Below are positions 35,963 to 44,650 of a DNA stretch of 64,000 nt, in pieces. Location of the stretch: NCBI GenBank assembly GCA_025453675.1, contig JALOPW010000005.1:1-64000 (forward strand), written 5' to 3'. The notes beneath the pieces were generated by a model. That model was not told the DNA's origin. It saw only the letters and a list, made by a program, of their open reading frames with translations, and searched no databases. Numbering within the stretch: position 1 is the first letter of the stretch; each line of letters starts with the position of its first letter. Both the position numbers and the translations under genes were made by a program. Source of the DNA: Methanolinea sp. (GTDB lineage Archaea; Halobacteriota; Methanomicrobia; Methanomicrobiales; Methanospirillaceae).

Positions 35963-36637
35963 ATGGAACCATTTCACCTGCCCTCCTCGCTGGAGGAGGC
36001 AGAGGAGATACAGATTGAGCTTCTCCGGGCATTGGAGAGGGAATCACAGGTATTTTGCGGGGATCCATCCCTTGTTGCCGGAATGGACGTCAGTTATGGA
36101 GGTGAGTCTGCATGTGCCTGCGTGGTGGTGGTCACCTACCCGGCCCTTACCCCGGTCTCCCGTTGTATGGCCCGGTCGCCGGTGCGATTTCCGTATATCC
36201 CTGGCTATTTTGCATTCAGGGAGATCCCTGCCCTCCTTCATGCTTTCTCCCTGGTGGCACCTCTCCCCGATCTCCTGCTGGTTCATGGGCACGGGTATGC
36301 CCACCCCCGGAGGGTGGGGCTGGCCACGCATCTTGGGGCCATCCTGCAAATCCCGAGTCTCGGTGTGGCCGGCCGTGGTTCTTTGGGGATGCAGGCATCA
36401 GAACCCGGAACTTACCGGGGGGCAACCTCCCCCATCCTCCTTGAAGGAGAAGTAGTGGGAGTGCTGCTGAGGACCAGGGAAGGAAATCCACCGGTATATG
36501 TGTCAGCGGGGTACCGGACCACCCTGGTGCAGGCAAGGGAGTACACCCTGCGGTGCTGCCGGAATTCGCGGTTCCCGGAGCCGATAGTGCGTGCGGATCG
36601 TGCAGCCAGGAGGATGCGCCGGTGGTGCGCGGGATAA
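35963..36637 (+). CDS. nfi: Endonuclease V homologue with altered active site
   Basis: A 224-aa protein of the endonuclease V family, which cuts near deaminated adenine (inosine) in nucleic acid. Conserved parts are VAGMDVSY (first Asp), VRFPYIPGYFAFREIPAL (catalytic Glu and wedge), GYAHPRRVGLATHLG, PVYVSAGYRTTL and EPIVRADRAAR. Two usual active-site residues differ: the Asp of the DGxGxxHPR motif is His (LLLVHGHGYAHPRR, codon cat where gat is expected), and the GVAKS lysine is missing (LGVAGRGSLG). The fold is surely kept; the activity may be lost or changed. Confidence 0.85.
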   Translation: MEPFHLPSSLEEAEEIQIELLRALERESQVFCGDPSLVAGMDVSYGGESACACVVVVTYPALTPVSRCMARSPVRFPYIPGYFAFREIPALLHAFSLVAPLPDLLLVHGHGYAHPRRVGLATHLGAILQIPSLGVAGRGSLGMQASEPGTYRGATSPILLEGEVVGVLLRTREGNPPVYVSAGYRTTLVQAREYTLRCCRNSRFPEPIVRADRAARRMRRWCAG

Positions 36638-36665
36638 TATGATCAAGGGAGAGAGTCTGGTTTAT

Positions 36666-36894
36666 ATGAAGAGAGATGAAGCCCGCACCCTGATGCGCGG
36701 ATCCCTCGAGAAGGAGAGTCTCCGGGTGCATTGCCTGGCCACGGCTGCGATCATGAAGGTTCTCGCGGTCCGGATGGGAGGAGGACCCGGAGCGCTGGGA
36801 GATGATAGGGGTCCTCCATGATATCGATTACGAGAGAGTGGGAGGTGATATGAGCCGGCACGAATCGAAAAGAAAACCGGCGGCGGTCCGGTGA
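36666..36894 (+). pseudogene. Decayed HD-domain hydrolase gene
   Basis: The first frame reads MKRDEARTLMRGSLEKESLRVHCLATAAIM... and then runs into GPGALGDDRGPP and a stop at 36821. Shifting frame in the GGAGGAGGA run restores EDPERWEMIGVLHDIDYERV, the HD motif of a family of small HD hydrolases, but this soon ends in KRKPAAVR and a stop. The gene therefore has one frameshift and lacks the C-terminal half (normally about 180 aa). A GGAGAGAG ribosome-binding site remains in front of the ATG. Confidence 0.75.
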
Positions 36895-36987
36895 CCAGGT
36901 CACAATATGTTCGAGGAACACACTCTCATCCCCCGTGACACACAGCGGGGAGGCGAAAAAAAGAACAGAGATGGAACTCTATCCAAG

Positions 36988-37389
36988 TCAGGAATCCTGC
37001 CCGCCCTTCTCATCCGGTTCTTTTCGGGGAGGCCGTTCAGGCTTCACATAGGTGATAGGGATGACCTCGACCCCCTGGTGCCGGGTCATGCTGGGTGAGT
37101 ATCCTGTCTCCATGGTCAGGCAGTGGACGGGGCATACGTCAACGCAGCAGTTGCAGACCACGCATTTCAGGCGGTCGATACTCCAGGTCTTCTCGTCCTT
37201 GACCACGCATATGGCCCCTGAAGGGCACTTCTTCATGCACATGCCGCAGGAGATGCAGCGTGCAGGATCTATCACCACCTTCCCCCTGGAGAGGGGGGTC
37301 ACCTTCGCCGGGACTGCCGGGTATCTCCTCGTGGACGGTCTCTTCAGGGTGGTCAGTATCGCGGTTTTTGCCATCTCAAAGAATGCCAT
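36988..37389 (-). CDS. echF: Ech hydrogenase subunit F (2x[4Fe-4S] ferredoxin)
   Basis: The 133-aa product has two ferredoxin motifs, CISCGMCMKKCP (about residues 42-53) and CVVCNCCVDVCP (about 75-86), as in the NuoI-like EchF that passes electrons from ferredoxin to EchC. It is the last gene of the operon, 7 bp after echE. The C-terminal tail is rich in Pro, Lys and Glu. Its length is slightly above that of Methanosarcina EchF. Confidence 0.92.
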   Translation of the reverse strand: MAFFEMAKTAILTTLKRPSTRRYPAVPAKVTPLSRGKVVIDPARCISCGMCMKKCPSGAICVVKDEKTWSIDRLKCVVCNCCVDVCPVHCLTMETGYSPSMTRHQGVEVIPITYVKPERPPRKEPDEKGGQDS

Positions 37390-37396
37390 GCTCTTC

Positions 37397-38476
37397 TCAC
37401 CTCTCCATGCACCCGATACACGGGTCTATACTGAGCACAATCACCGGCACATCCGCAAGCTCACACCCACCAAGCATCTTCACGAGCGGGGGAAGGTTCG
37501 TGAGGGTGGGGGTTCGTATCCGTGAGCGGACAAGGTGCCTGCTCCCGTCACCTTTGATATAATGCACCAGTTCGCCGCGCGGTTGTTCGGCCCGGGAGAA
37601 GCACTCACCATCCGGATTTCCCTTTGGCTTGACCTCTATCTCGCCTTCCGGGATCTTGCCTGCAGCCTGCCTGATCAGGTCAACTGATGCAATGACCTCT
37701 TTCATTCTCACTGCGCACCGGGAATAACAATCACCGTCCATCTCCACTACCGGCCTGAAATTCATTTTACCATAGGCAGCGTATCCTGTCTCTCTCAGGT
37801 CGATGGCAACACCGCTGCCACGTGCAGTGGGACCCATCGCGCCCATGTAATACGCGTCGTCGCGGGAGAGCACCCCTACTCCCCGCGTACGGGCAATGAT
37901 GGATTCATCCCGGAGGAACACGTGTGCGAGTTCCTTCAGATCGCGTTCGAAGCAAGAAAGGTCACTGACCATGCGGTCGAGCGTTTCGCCCGGGATGTCT
38001 CTTCTTACTCCTCCCACCTTGCAGCTCCCCTGGATAACCCGGCCACCGGTGGTCTCCTCCAGGACATCAAGCACGAATTCGCGCAGCTTCCAGGAGGCCA
38101 TGAAGAGGTTCTCGAATCCGAGGGCATCGGCGAAGAGCCCGAGCCACAGGAGGTGCGAGTGCATCCTGGAATATTCGGACCATATGGTCCTGAGGAATAG
38201 TGCACGGTCGGGCACCTCCAGGTTCATGACCTGCTCAACTGCCTGGCAGTAGGTCATCCCGTGGATGAAACTGCATATGCCGCACGTCCTCTCGGCGATG
38301 TAGACATATTCAGGGAATTCCCGCTTTGCCACCAGGGTCTCGAGGCCCCTGTGCACATACCCGATGGAGGGAATGGCCTCCACGACCCGTTCGTCCTGGA
38401 GCACCAGGTCAAGGTGGATAGGCTCGGGGAGCACGGGGTGCTGGGGCCCGAATGGGACGATTATTCTCCGGGACAT
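37397..38476 (-). CDS. echE: Ech hydrogenase large subunit E ([NiFe] site)
   Basis: The 359-aa protein carries both Ni-ligand pairs of [NiFe]-hydrogenases: RTCGICSFIHG near residue 63 and DPCIGCMER at the very C terminus. As in Ech enzymes, the chain ends a few residues after the second pair, so no C-terminal proteolytic processing is needed. It reduces H+ or oxidises H2, coupled to ion movement by EchA/B. It overlaps echD by 16 bp. Confidence 0.96.
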   Translation of the reverse strand: MSRRIIVPFGPQHPVLPEPIHLDLVLQDERVVEAIPSIGYVHRGLETLVAKREFPEYVYIAERTCGICSFIHGMTYCQAVEQVMNLEVPDRALFLRTIWSEYSRMHSHLLWLGLFADALGFENLFMASWKLREFVLDVLEETTGGRVIQGSCKVGGVRRDIPGETLDRMVSDLSCFERDLKELAHVFLRDESIIARTRGVGVLSRDDAYYMGAMGPTARGSGVAIDLRETGYAAYGKMNFRPVVEMDGDCYSRCAVRMKEVIASVDLIRQAAGKIPEGEIEVKPKGNPDGECFSRAEQPRGELVHYIKGDGSRHLVRSRIRTPTLTNLPPLVKMLGGCELADVPVIVLSIDPCIGCMER

Positions 38477-38841
38477 GGCCCCTCCCCCCTGAAGGTGGGA
38501 TTCGCGAAGGGATTCTTCTTCGCGGTCCGGATGAGGTTCCCGCCAAAGTCGACGTTCATTCCCACGACCCGGATGCCGAAGAGGTCATGCATCTCGTTCT
38601 CGTATACAAATGCTCCCCAGTATATCCCGGAGATACTGGCGATTTCAGTCTGACCGTCCATAACGATCCTGAGGTTCCGGAACTGGTAGTTCAGGTCAAA
38701 TGAGTAATTGATCTCGTAAAGATCCCCCACTTTGGTGCAGCTCATCTGCACCAGCCGATACCCCTGCTTTTTGAATTCTTCGACTCTTCCGATCAGGTGG
38801 TCCCGCTCGATAACGGTCGTGGTCTGCTCTTCAATGGTCAT
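38461..38841 (-). CDS. echD: Ech hydrogenase subunit D (NuoC-like)
   Basis: A 126-aa soluble protein with the NuoC/30-kDa pattern GIYWGAFVYENEMHDLFGI (Asn-Glu-Met-His/Asp-Leu-Phe-Gly). It packs against EchE. It overlaps echC by 4 bp and echE by 16 bp. Confidence 0.92.
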   Translation of the reverse strand: MTIEEQTTTVIERDHLIGRVEEFKKQGYRLVQMSCTKVGDLYEINYSFDLNYQFRNLRIVMDGQTEIASISGIYWGAFVYENEMHDLFGIRVVGMNVDFGGNLIRTAKKNPFANPTFRGEGPCPGE

Positions 38842-39296
38842 TGTTCACCTCCCGAAGCGACCCGCACGGGTAGTGCCATCTTCTCCTTCTTCTCCTCCAG
38901 GATTGAGAGGGCTTTCACGATCCCGTCGATGATGGATTCCGGCCGGGCAGCGCAGCCAGGAACATAGACATCCACGGGGATCAGGCAGTCGATCCCTCCT
39001 ACAATATTATAGCATTCCCTGAACACCCCGCCGGAACTTGCACAGATTCCCACTGCGACCACAACCTTCGGATCTGGCATCTGGTGGTAGAGGTTCTTGA
39101 TCACCTCACGGTTCTGCTCATTGACACCGCCGGTGATCACCAGCACATCAGCATGTTTGGGGTTACCGGTGTTGATGATCCCGAAACGCTCCACATCGTA
39201 GAGCGGTGAGAGGCAGGCCAGCACTTCGATATCGCACCCGTTGCAGCTTGATGCATCGTAGTGCAGGATCCATGGGGACTTTGAGAGGGTACTCAT
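38838..39296 (-). CDS. echC: Ech hydrogenase small subunit C
   Basis: The 152-aa protein has the single proximal [4Fe-4S] site of Ech/NuoB small subunits: SSCNGCDIEVLACLSP, VGICASSGG and YVPGCAARPE. It relays electrons from EchF to the [NiFe] centre. Overlaps of 4 bp on both sides indicate translational coupling. Confidence 0.96.
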   Translation of the reverse strand: MSTLSKSPWILHYDASSCNGCDIEVLACLSPLYDVERFGIINTGNPKHADVLVITGGVNEQNREVIKNLYHQMPDPKVVVAVGICASSGGVFRECYNIVGGIDCLIPVDVYVPGCAARPESIIDGIVKALSILEEKKEKMALPVRVASGGEQ

Positions 39297-40159
39297 ACCG
39301 GCACCACCGCCGAAAGGTAGTAGAGCACCCCGAGATTCACGAGTCCCATCATCCCTGCGATGATCCAGGAACTCTTCAGGGTGAACTTCCAGGTCGCCCG
39401 GGAGAAGGTGTTGTCGACCAGGATCTCGAGGAGATAGACGATGATGATGGCGAGGATTGCAACCGGGGGACTCCAGGCGAAGAAGAGATAGATGAACCCC
39501 AGGAGGAATACGTTCTCGTACCAGTGGGCGATCTCAACCCTCGCCAGCATTGGTCCGGAGAACTCGGTGGTCACGCCTTTGACGATCTCCTGGTGTGCAT
39601 GGTGTGAGGTCGAGAGATCAAAGGGAGACTTCCGGAGCTTGATCGTCAGCACCATCAAAAATCCCAGGAAGACTCCCGGGAGGTAGAGGATCAGGGGGAG
39701 GGAGCTCCCCATGATCTCCCATACGAAGAAGCTCTTCGTCACCAGGTACATACCCACCGCAGAGAGGATGATCATCGGTTCGTAGGCGATGATCTGGATC
39801 AGCTCCCTCTCCGCGCCGATGAAACTGTAGGGGGAGTATGAGGAGTAGGCCCCGAGCACGAGGAATATATGGGCCAGGGTAAAGGCGAATATCACCAGCA
39901 GCAGGTCCCCTCCGGCGAAGAAGAGGGCGCCGCTCACGACGATGAAGACCAGGTAGGAAAGGATGTAGAAGTGCTGAGAGGGTGTGACCACTATCTGCTC
40001 CTTCTGGAGTAACTTTCCGACATCGTAGAATGGCTGGAGAAGCGGTGGTCCCACCCTCCCCTGCATCCTGGCGGTCAGTTTCCGGTCAATCCCCGCTACC
40101 AGCCCCCCGATGAAGGGAGCCAGTATGATGAAGAGCAGGGCGTTCTCTAACAGGATCAT
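39293..40159 (-). CDS. echB: Ech hydrogenase subunit B (NuoH-like)
   Basis: A 288-aa membrane protein with about eight helices of the NuoH/HycD family. The cytoplasmic loop GPPLLQPFYDVGKLLQKE and the acidic motif ELIQIIAYEP mark the quinone-site region that in Ech serves to couple redox chemistry to ion movement. It overlaps its neighbours by 4 bp. Confidence 0.95.
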   Translation of the reverse strand: MILLENALLFIILAPFIGGLVAGIDRKLTARMQGRVGPPLLQPFYDVGKLLQKEQIVVTPSQHFYILSYLVFIVVSGALFFAGGDLLLVIFAFTLAHIFLVLGAYSSYSPYSFIGAERELIQIIAYEPMIILSAVGMYLVTKSFFVWEIMGSSLPLILYLPGVFLGFLMVLTIKLRKSPFDLSTSHHAHQEIVKGVTTEFSGPMLARVEIAHWYENVFLLGFIYLFFAWSPPVAILAIIIVYLLEILVDNTFSRATWKFTLKSSWIIAGMMGLVNLGVLYYLSAVVPV

Positions 40160-42060
40160 AGTGCCACCCCCGCGGTGAGTGTCCCCATGAGCAGGATCAG
40201 GCCGAAGCAGAGAGCGGTCCCGGCCATAAAGAGCCTCTTCTCCCCGAAGACCTCTTCAAAGTAGTAGTTCCCCAGGTTTACCTGGCGCTGGACCCCCATG
40301 GAGCCGAGGAAATGCATATCGGGAGTCGTAGGTCTTCCAGCCATGTAGGGTGGGACCACTTTTGTGCTTTTCCGGTACCAGAGCATGGAGAATGGCATGA
40401 TCATCAGGAGGAAGAGCATCATGGCCATGATGGTGATATTATCCTGAGAGAGCCGGGCAGTCTGGCCATAGACCGAGAGGACAAACGGCTCGATCAGGTG
40501 GGAGGAGATGACCGGGAAGGCGAGGCATATGAACACCGTCATGGCGGTTAAAAACGAGAGCGCGATCCACTTCTCCCGCGGGATGCCGTTCTCCACCTTC
40601 GTGGCCACCGGGCAGACAGAGATGATCTTCCCCATCCATTTTGACCAGAAGAGGACCGTGATCGATCCTCCGAATGCCAGGATAGCCACAAAGATAAGCC
40701 CGAACTGGGCCTCGATGAAGGCTTCTATGGCCGCCCACTTGGATATCAGCATCCCGAATGGCGCGAGGAACATCCCTGCGATGCCGATGAACATCATCAC
40801 CGCGACCTTCGGCATGCGCACGATCAGCCCGGTCATGTCTTCGATATCCTTGCTGCCGATGCGGTGCTCCACTGTGCCCACGCAGAGGAAGAGGAGTGAC
40901 TTGGCGATGGCGTGGAAGATGATCAGGAGGATTGCTGCCCACACCAGTTTGTAGGTCCCCACCCCGGCGCAGGCCACGATAAGGCCGAGATTGGCGATCG
41001 TGGAGTAGGCCAGCACCTTCTTTGCGTTGCTCTGGGATATCGCAATCGCCGATGCCAGCAGGAAGGTGAACCCGCCTACCAGTCCGATGATGAGGCCCTC
41101 CATGGTCCCGGTCAGCACCGGGGCGAAACGGACGATGATATAGACCCCGGCTTTGACCATGGTGCTGGAATGCAGGAGTGCCGAGACAGGGGTCGGCGCC
41201 ACCATGGCCCCGACGAGCCATGCCGAGAATGGCATCAGTGCAGCCTTGGTGATCCCGGCAAAGGCAATCAGCACTGCCGGGACCAGGGCAACAACGTGAC
41301 CCGACTGGATAAGGGTGCTGATCTCCAGGAGCTGGCCGCCAGGGCTGACGAAGGCCAGGTAGAGGAGGGCTCCTGCAAATGCAAGTCCGCCCAGCAGGTT
41401 CATGTTCAGGGCCAGAAACGCATTGTTCACCGCTTCTCCGGTGCCTGAGTATCCAATCAGGAGGAAGGAACAGAGGGTGGTGAGCTCCCAGAAGAAGAAG
41501 ACCCAGGGGAGGTAGTTGGAGAACACGACCCCGAACATGGCAGAGAGGAAGAAGAACATCAGGAAGAAGAATGTCCTTCGCCTGTCCCTCACGTCAGGGT
41601 GGTGCTCCTGGTATGTCGACATGTATCCCAGGGCATACACGCAGATGAGGCTCCCGATTATCCCGATGATCAGTGCCATGATCAGGGAGAACTGGTCGAT
41701 AAAGAGGTTCGGGACGGTGTGCACCCCTGCAGCCGCCGTGGTCTCGAAATAGACGAGCAGTGCAGCCTGGGCCAGTACCAGGAAAATGGCCAGGTACTTC
41801 TTGTATTTGATCCCCAGGTAAATGAGGAACGCCGCAATGACCATCTCTGCCAGGAACATCAATCCGGTGAGCGGTTCAAACGCGACCGGAAAAAATTCCG
41901 GGCCCGCTTCAGGGGTGATGAACAGGAGGTAGAGGGAGGCAATGCCGATGATAAGTGCGCCTGCCTTGACGATCAGCCGTCTCCAGGAATCGCTCGCAAC
42001 GAGCAGGAGAAGGGCAGCGACCGCAGCAGGGAAGAGTATCAGGAATGGCAGTGTGATCAT
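40156..42060 (-). CDS. echA: Ech hydrogenase subunit A (NuoL-like antiporter)
   Basis: This ~634-aa protein has about 16 membrane helices of the NuoL/MrpA family. The conserved Glu of TM5 is in FFFWELTTLCSFLLIGY, and the Lys/His-containing helices appear in FAGITKAALMPFSAWL, PTPVSALLHSSTMVKAGVY and ISQSNAKKVLAYSTIANLG. It conducts H+ or Na+. The ATG at 42060 follows GAGGGTGAG; the longer track ORF adds 46 codons of non-membrane sequence and is rejected. It is first in the operon echABCDEF. Confidence 0.94.
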   Translation of the reverse strand: MITLPFLILFPAAVAALLLLVASDSWRRLIVKAGALIIGIASLYLLFITPEAGPEFFPVAFEPLTGLMFLAEMVIAAFLIYLGIKYKKYLAIFLVLAQAALLVYFETTAAAGVHTVPNLFIDQFSLIMALIIGIIGSLICVYALGYMSTYQEHHPDVRDRRRTFFFLMFFFLSAMFGVVFSNYLPWVFFFWELTTLCSFLLIGYSGTGEAVNNAFLALNMNLLGGLAFAGALLYLAFVSPGGQLLEISTLIQSGHVVALVPAVLIAFAGITKAALMPFSAWLVGAMVAPTPVSALLHSSTMVKAGVYIIVRFAPVLTGTMEGLIIGLVGGFTFLLASAIAISQSNAKKVLAYSTIANLGLIVACAGVGTYKLVWAAILLIIFHAIAKSLLFLCVGTVEHRIGSKDIEDMTGLIVRMPKVAVMMFIGIAGMFLAPFGMLISKWAAIEAFIEAQFGLIFVAILAFGGSITVLFWSKWMGKIISVCPVATKVENGIPREKWIALSFLTAMTVFICLAFPVISSHLIEPFVLSVYGQTARLSQDNITIMAMMLFLLMIMPFSMLWYRKSTKVVPPYMAGRPTTPDMHFLGSMGVQRQVNLGNYYFEEVFGEKRLFMAGTALCFGLILLMGTLTAGVAL

Positions 42061-42272
42061 AAACTCACCCTCGAATGGGTATACTTCTGGGATTCTGTCA
42101 TTATTAATCATTCTCATTTGACCCAAAACCGGCAATCCATCGCTGAAAAGAGGATTTTCGTCGATTGAACCCGATATACCGGGGGATGCGACAGGCAAAA
42201 ATCGCCTGGCAAACCCTTATCCTTCCATGGGTCTATGAGCGCATACCTGACATGGGGTGAGGTGACGGGCAA

Positions 42273-42614
42273 ATGCCGGATGTATCAAGGACAGAGATCG
42301 GGAGGCGTATCTTCAATCTGCAGAAGGAGAAGAACGTGGAGCAGGTTATCGAGAAGATCAGGACGCACATGGGGTCAGACTGGGCCGTGTTCTCCCAGGA
42401 CGACCAAAAAGTGCTGAAGTTTATACTCGGAGAGACATGGGTCTACCTTGAGCGGGATCTCTGGGAGAAGGTATCCTTCTCCCGTGTTACCAGGATTGAA
42501 CTCCTGGATATCATCTCCATCGGCAGGAAATCGCTTGGAAACGAGATGAATTCGAGGAAGGCCGTGGAGGATGTCACGGCTATCCTGCTGCCCGGTGCGG
42601 GGGTGAGCATGTGA
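42273..42614 (+). CDS. ~113-aa protein, paralogue 1, function unknown
   Basis: The product starts MPDVSRTEIGRRIFNLQKEK and is a soluble alpha/beta protein with EQVIEKIRTHMGSDWAVFSQDD and ILGETWVYLERDLWEKVSFSRV. It is clearly paralogous to the gene at 43241: the GRR(I/V)F, EKIR, DW, LLGE-W, W--(V/F)(S/T)F-R(V/L)TR and DVT-IL positions match over about 95 residues. GAGGTGA precedes the ATG. It is divergent from the ech operon. I recognise no known family. Confidence 0.75.
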   Translation: MPDVSRTEIGRRIFNLQKEKNVEQVIEKIRTHMGSDWAVFSQDDQKVLKFILGETWVYLERDLWEKVSFSRVTRIELLDIISIGRKSLGNEMNSRKAVEDVTAILLPGAGVSM

Positions 42615-43240
42615 CTGAAGTGTGCCGGATCCCCCTCTTTTATGCAGTGTAGGAGTGCAATGCAATAGTTTATTGCCGCACTCTGCGTACTTTCGCTGTT
42701 CCAAAGTGAAAGGGGTTGTCCGCATCCTGGAATATTCAATGCGGAATTATGTACACAGGTGATCCTTCGATGAAATCCTACCGCCACCTTCGGCATGTGC
42801 TGGCCACGTCACGTTCAGGCCATGGGTTCTGCAGGGAGACCGATCAGCAGGGTCTTATTGCTATCTACGAGAGGATAGAGAGGAAGGGTACGCGCCAGGA
42901 ATAGTCATCCTCTACACCCGCAACGGTGGAGCCTTCGAAAACGCTACTGTGTGATTGGAACATTTTCTTGTCTTCCCGAATTGAGTTGATACGCTGACCC
43001 GGTATATCGCTCCATTCCTGTTCTCAAGTGAAGAATTCTCTCTTATCTTTCGAACGTATTCTCCTGGATTTCCCTGACGGTTTTTTCGCATCTGCCACGG
43101 GAATGCAGAAACCTGCTTTGAATATGTCATTTCCATATTTTTGGCACAGTCTGTTCGTGGACAAAGCACCGGGATGGCAGGGGGGACAGTGTCCGAAAAG
43201 ATATATACCCTCACGAGGATTGTAGAGTGAGCTGGTGGGA
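42615..43240. other. Spacer between the two paralogues, one weak small ORF
   Basis: About 625 bp. A 44-codon ORF at 42770-42904 (MKSYRHLRHVLATSRSG...) follows AGGTGAT and could be real, but nothing supports it further. A TATA box for the second paralogue lies at the right edge. No repeats or RNA genes were seen. Confidence 0.4.
43197..43208 (+). promoter_or_regulatory. TATA box of paralogue 2
   Basis: AAAGATATATACC lies about 35-43 bp before the ATG at 43241, predicting a leader of about 10 nt that includes GGTGGGA. Confidence 0.5.
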
Positions 43241-43570
43241 ATGCCTGAGGTGACTGACGACGAGCGGGGAAGGAGAGTATTCCAGATCCATAAAGAGATG
43301 GCTGTTGAGAAGGCGCTGGAGAAAATTCGCCAGAATATCGGGCAGGACTGGAAGATCTATTCGGCAACAGACATCGAACTACTCAAGTATCTGCTTGGGG
43401 AGGGCTGGATCTCTATGGATCGTCGGAGGTGGGAGGGGTTCACCTTCACCCGCCTTACAAGGAATGATCTCGATGAGATCATCCGGATGGCAAAAGAGGT
43501 AAAGAGGAAGGAGCGGCTGGAGAGTGATGCGGTCAGGGACGTGACAGAGATACTAGGAAGGGTCTCATGA
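43241..43570 (+). CDS. ~109-aa protein, paralogue 2, function unknown
   Basis: The product starts MPEVTDDERGRRVFQIHKEM and is the paralogue of the 42273 gene (see there), with VEKALEKIRQNIGQDWKIYSATD and LLGEGWISMDRRRWEGFTFTRL. It ends in DAVRDVTEILGRVS. The start is the ATG at 43241 after GGTGGGA; the track used a GTG six bases upstream. Its 3' end meets the truncated D-subunit remnant tail to tail with a short overlap. The function is unknown; its position between ech and atp operons suggests, weakly, a link to energy metabolism. Confidence 0.75.
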   Translation: MPEVTDDERGRRVFQIHKEMAVEKALEKIRQNIGQDWKIYSATDIELLKYLLGEGWISMDRRRWEGFTFTRLTRNDLDEIIRMAKEVKRKERLESDAVRDVTEILGRVS

Positions 43571-44066
43571 GGTCTTCCCGGGAGCAGCGGCCTTCTTCTT
43601 CCGATCGATGATCTTCTTCACTTTTTTTCAGCCGGTAGAGGTCTTCGCGTTCGCGTTCGTCTATCGTGATCTCGATATATTTTGCCTGGCGTGTTAATTC
43701 GGGGATGAGCACCTGCTCCAGGGCATTCGCTATCCTTCGGGTCATCTGGATCTCGCTGCTTATTCTCCGGATCGATGTCTCGGTCTCTGCGAGGCTGATT
43801 ATGAGATCCAGTTCTGCTCCGTATTTCTCCGCAGCCTCGTCAATTCGCCCGCTCACCCCCAGGATACTACAGCTCCTCTTCATGAGGCCCTTCACGAACC
43901 GCTTCTTCTCGATGATGGGGACAGGGACACCCACGATATTCTTCCCCTTGATGTCGAGGGTGATGCCGCTCCTGGTGGCAAAAGAGGCAGACTTCAGGGT
44001 GATGGGATCATCGACCGCCAGCGCGATCAGCAGAGAGTGCTGGGCAACGTTGGCGAGTGTCTTCAT
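43565..44066 (-). pseudogene. Truncated, frameshifted A-ATPase subunit D remnant
   Basis: The ORF is highly similar to the intact atpD at 45433-46065 from AQHSLLIALAVDDPITLKSA onward, but the first ~52 residues (the N-terminal long helix) are missing, with no recognisable homology upstream of its ATG. Near the 3' end the minus strand has seven A residues; with six, the frame would read RLKKVKKIIDRKKKAAAPGKTS and stop at 43565, like intact D. As written, the frame shifts to RLKKSEEDHRSEEEG and continues to 43533. Subunit D forms the central rotor shaft, and loss of one helix arm should abolish its function. Confidence 0.85.
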
Positions 44067-44393
44067 CCCCCTGGATATGTGACATTATGATTATTCACGA
44101 ATGCATGATTTCGTGGTGATATGTTATCATATCCCATAGGAAAGGAAAATAGCGTCCCTCTATTTTTCATCTTTATATCTCCACCCAAAGACACCGTCAC
44201 GGCGATTTTCCACGTATATTCGTGTCCTGACATGATATCGTCCCATGCAATGTCTGGACCCACGACTGATCGGCAAGGATAGGAATGCCTGATTTTAATA
44301 CCTGGAATAAATGGATCTTCGCATCCCTTGCTTTTTTTAAAAAAGGATTATTCAGTATCGCCAAGGATGCTGAATAACACCTCATACACTCCT

Positions 44394-44612
44394 TCAGGCC
44401 ATCAAAATGATCAATGTTGCAACAACGAACCCTAAAATGACAAGGGTTTCAGGAAGAGCTTCAAGAATAATAATGACACCTGCAGTTTCCGGTTTTTCTG
44501 CGACCGTGCCCGCTCCAGCCGCACCGATTCTTGATTGTGCATAACCACATGCAACCGCACCACCAAAAAAAGCAACCCCTGCCCCGATTGGTACTGCCCA
44601 TTCTGCCATCAA
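44394..44612 (-). CDS. atpK: Extra A-ATPase c (K) subunit, single hairpin
   Basis: A 72-aa proteolipid with two membrane helices: IGAGVAFFGGAVACGYAQSRIGAAGAGT and ILEALPETLVILGFVVATL, the Glu in PETL being the ion-binding carboxylate. It is very close to the c subunit at 51228. It stands alone with its own TATA box, about 800 bp after the intact atp operon and 330 bp before the truncated D gene. AGGTGATTTG precedes the ATG. It could supply c subunits to the A-type rotor ring or be the surviving gene of a lost operon. Confidence 0.88.
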   Translation of the reverse strand: MMAEWAVPIGAGVAFFGGAVACGYAQSRIGAAGAGTVAEKPETAGVIIILEALPETLVILGFVVATLIILMA

Positions 44613-44650
44613 ATCACCTTTTCCTACCTCATATGATCCTGGACCACACC

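Noticed and set aside
42061-42198. N-terminal extension of echA in the ORF track
   Set aside because: The 46 extra residues are not membrane-like, and a good ribosome-binding site precedes the ATG at 42060.
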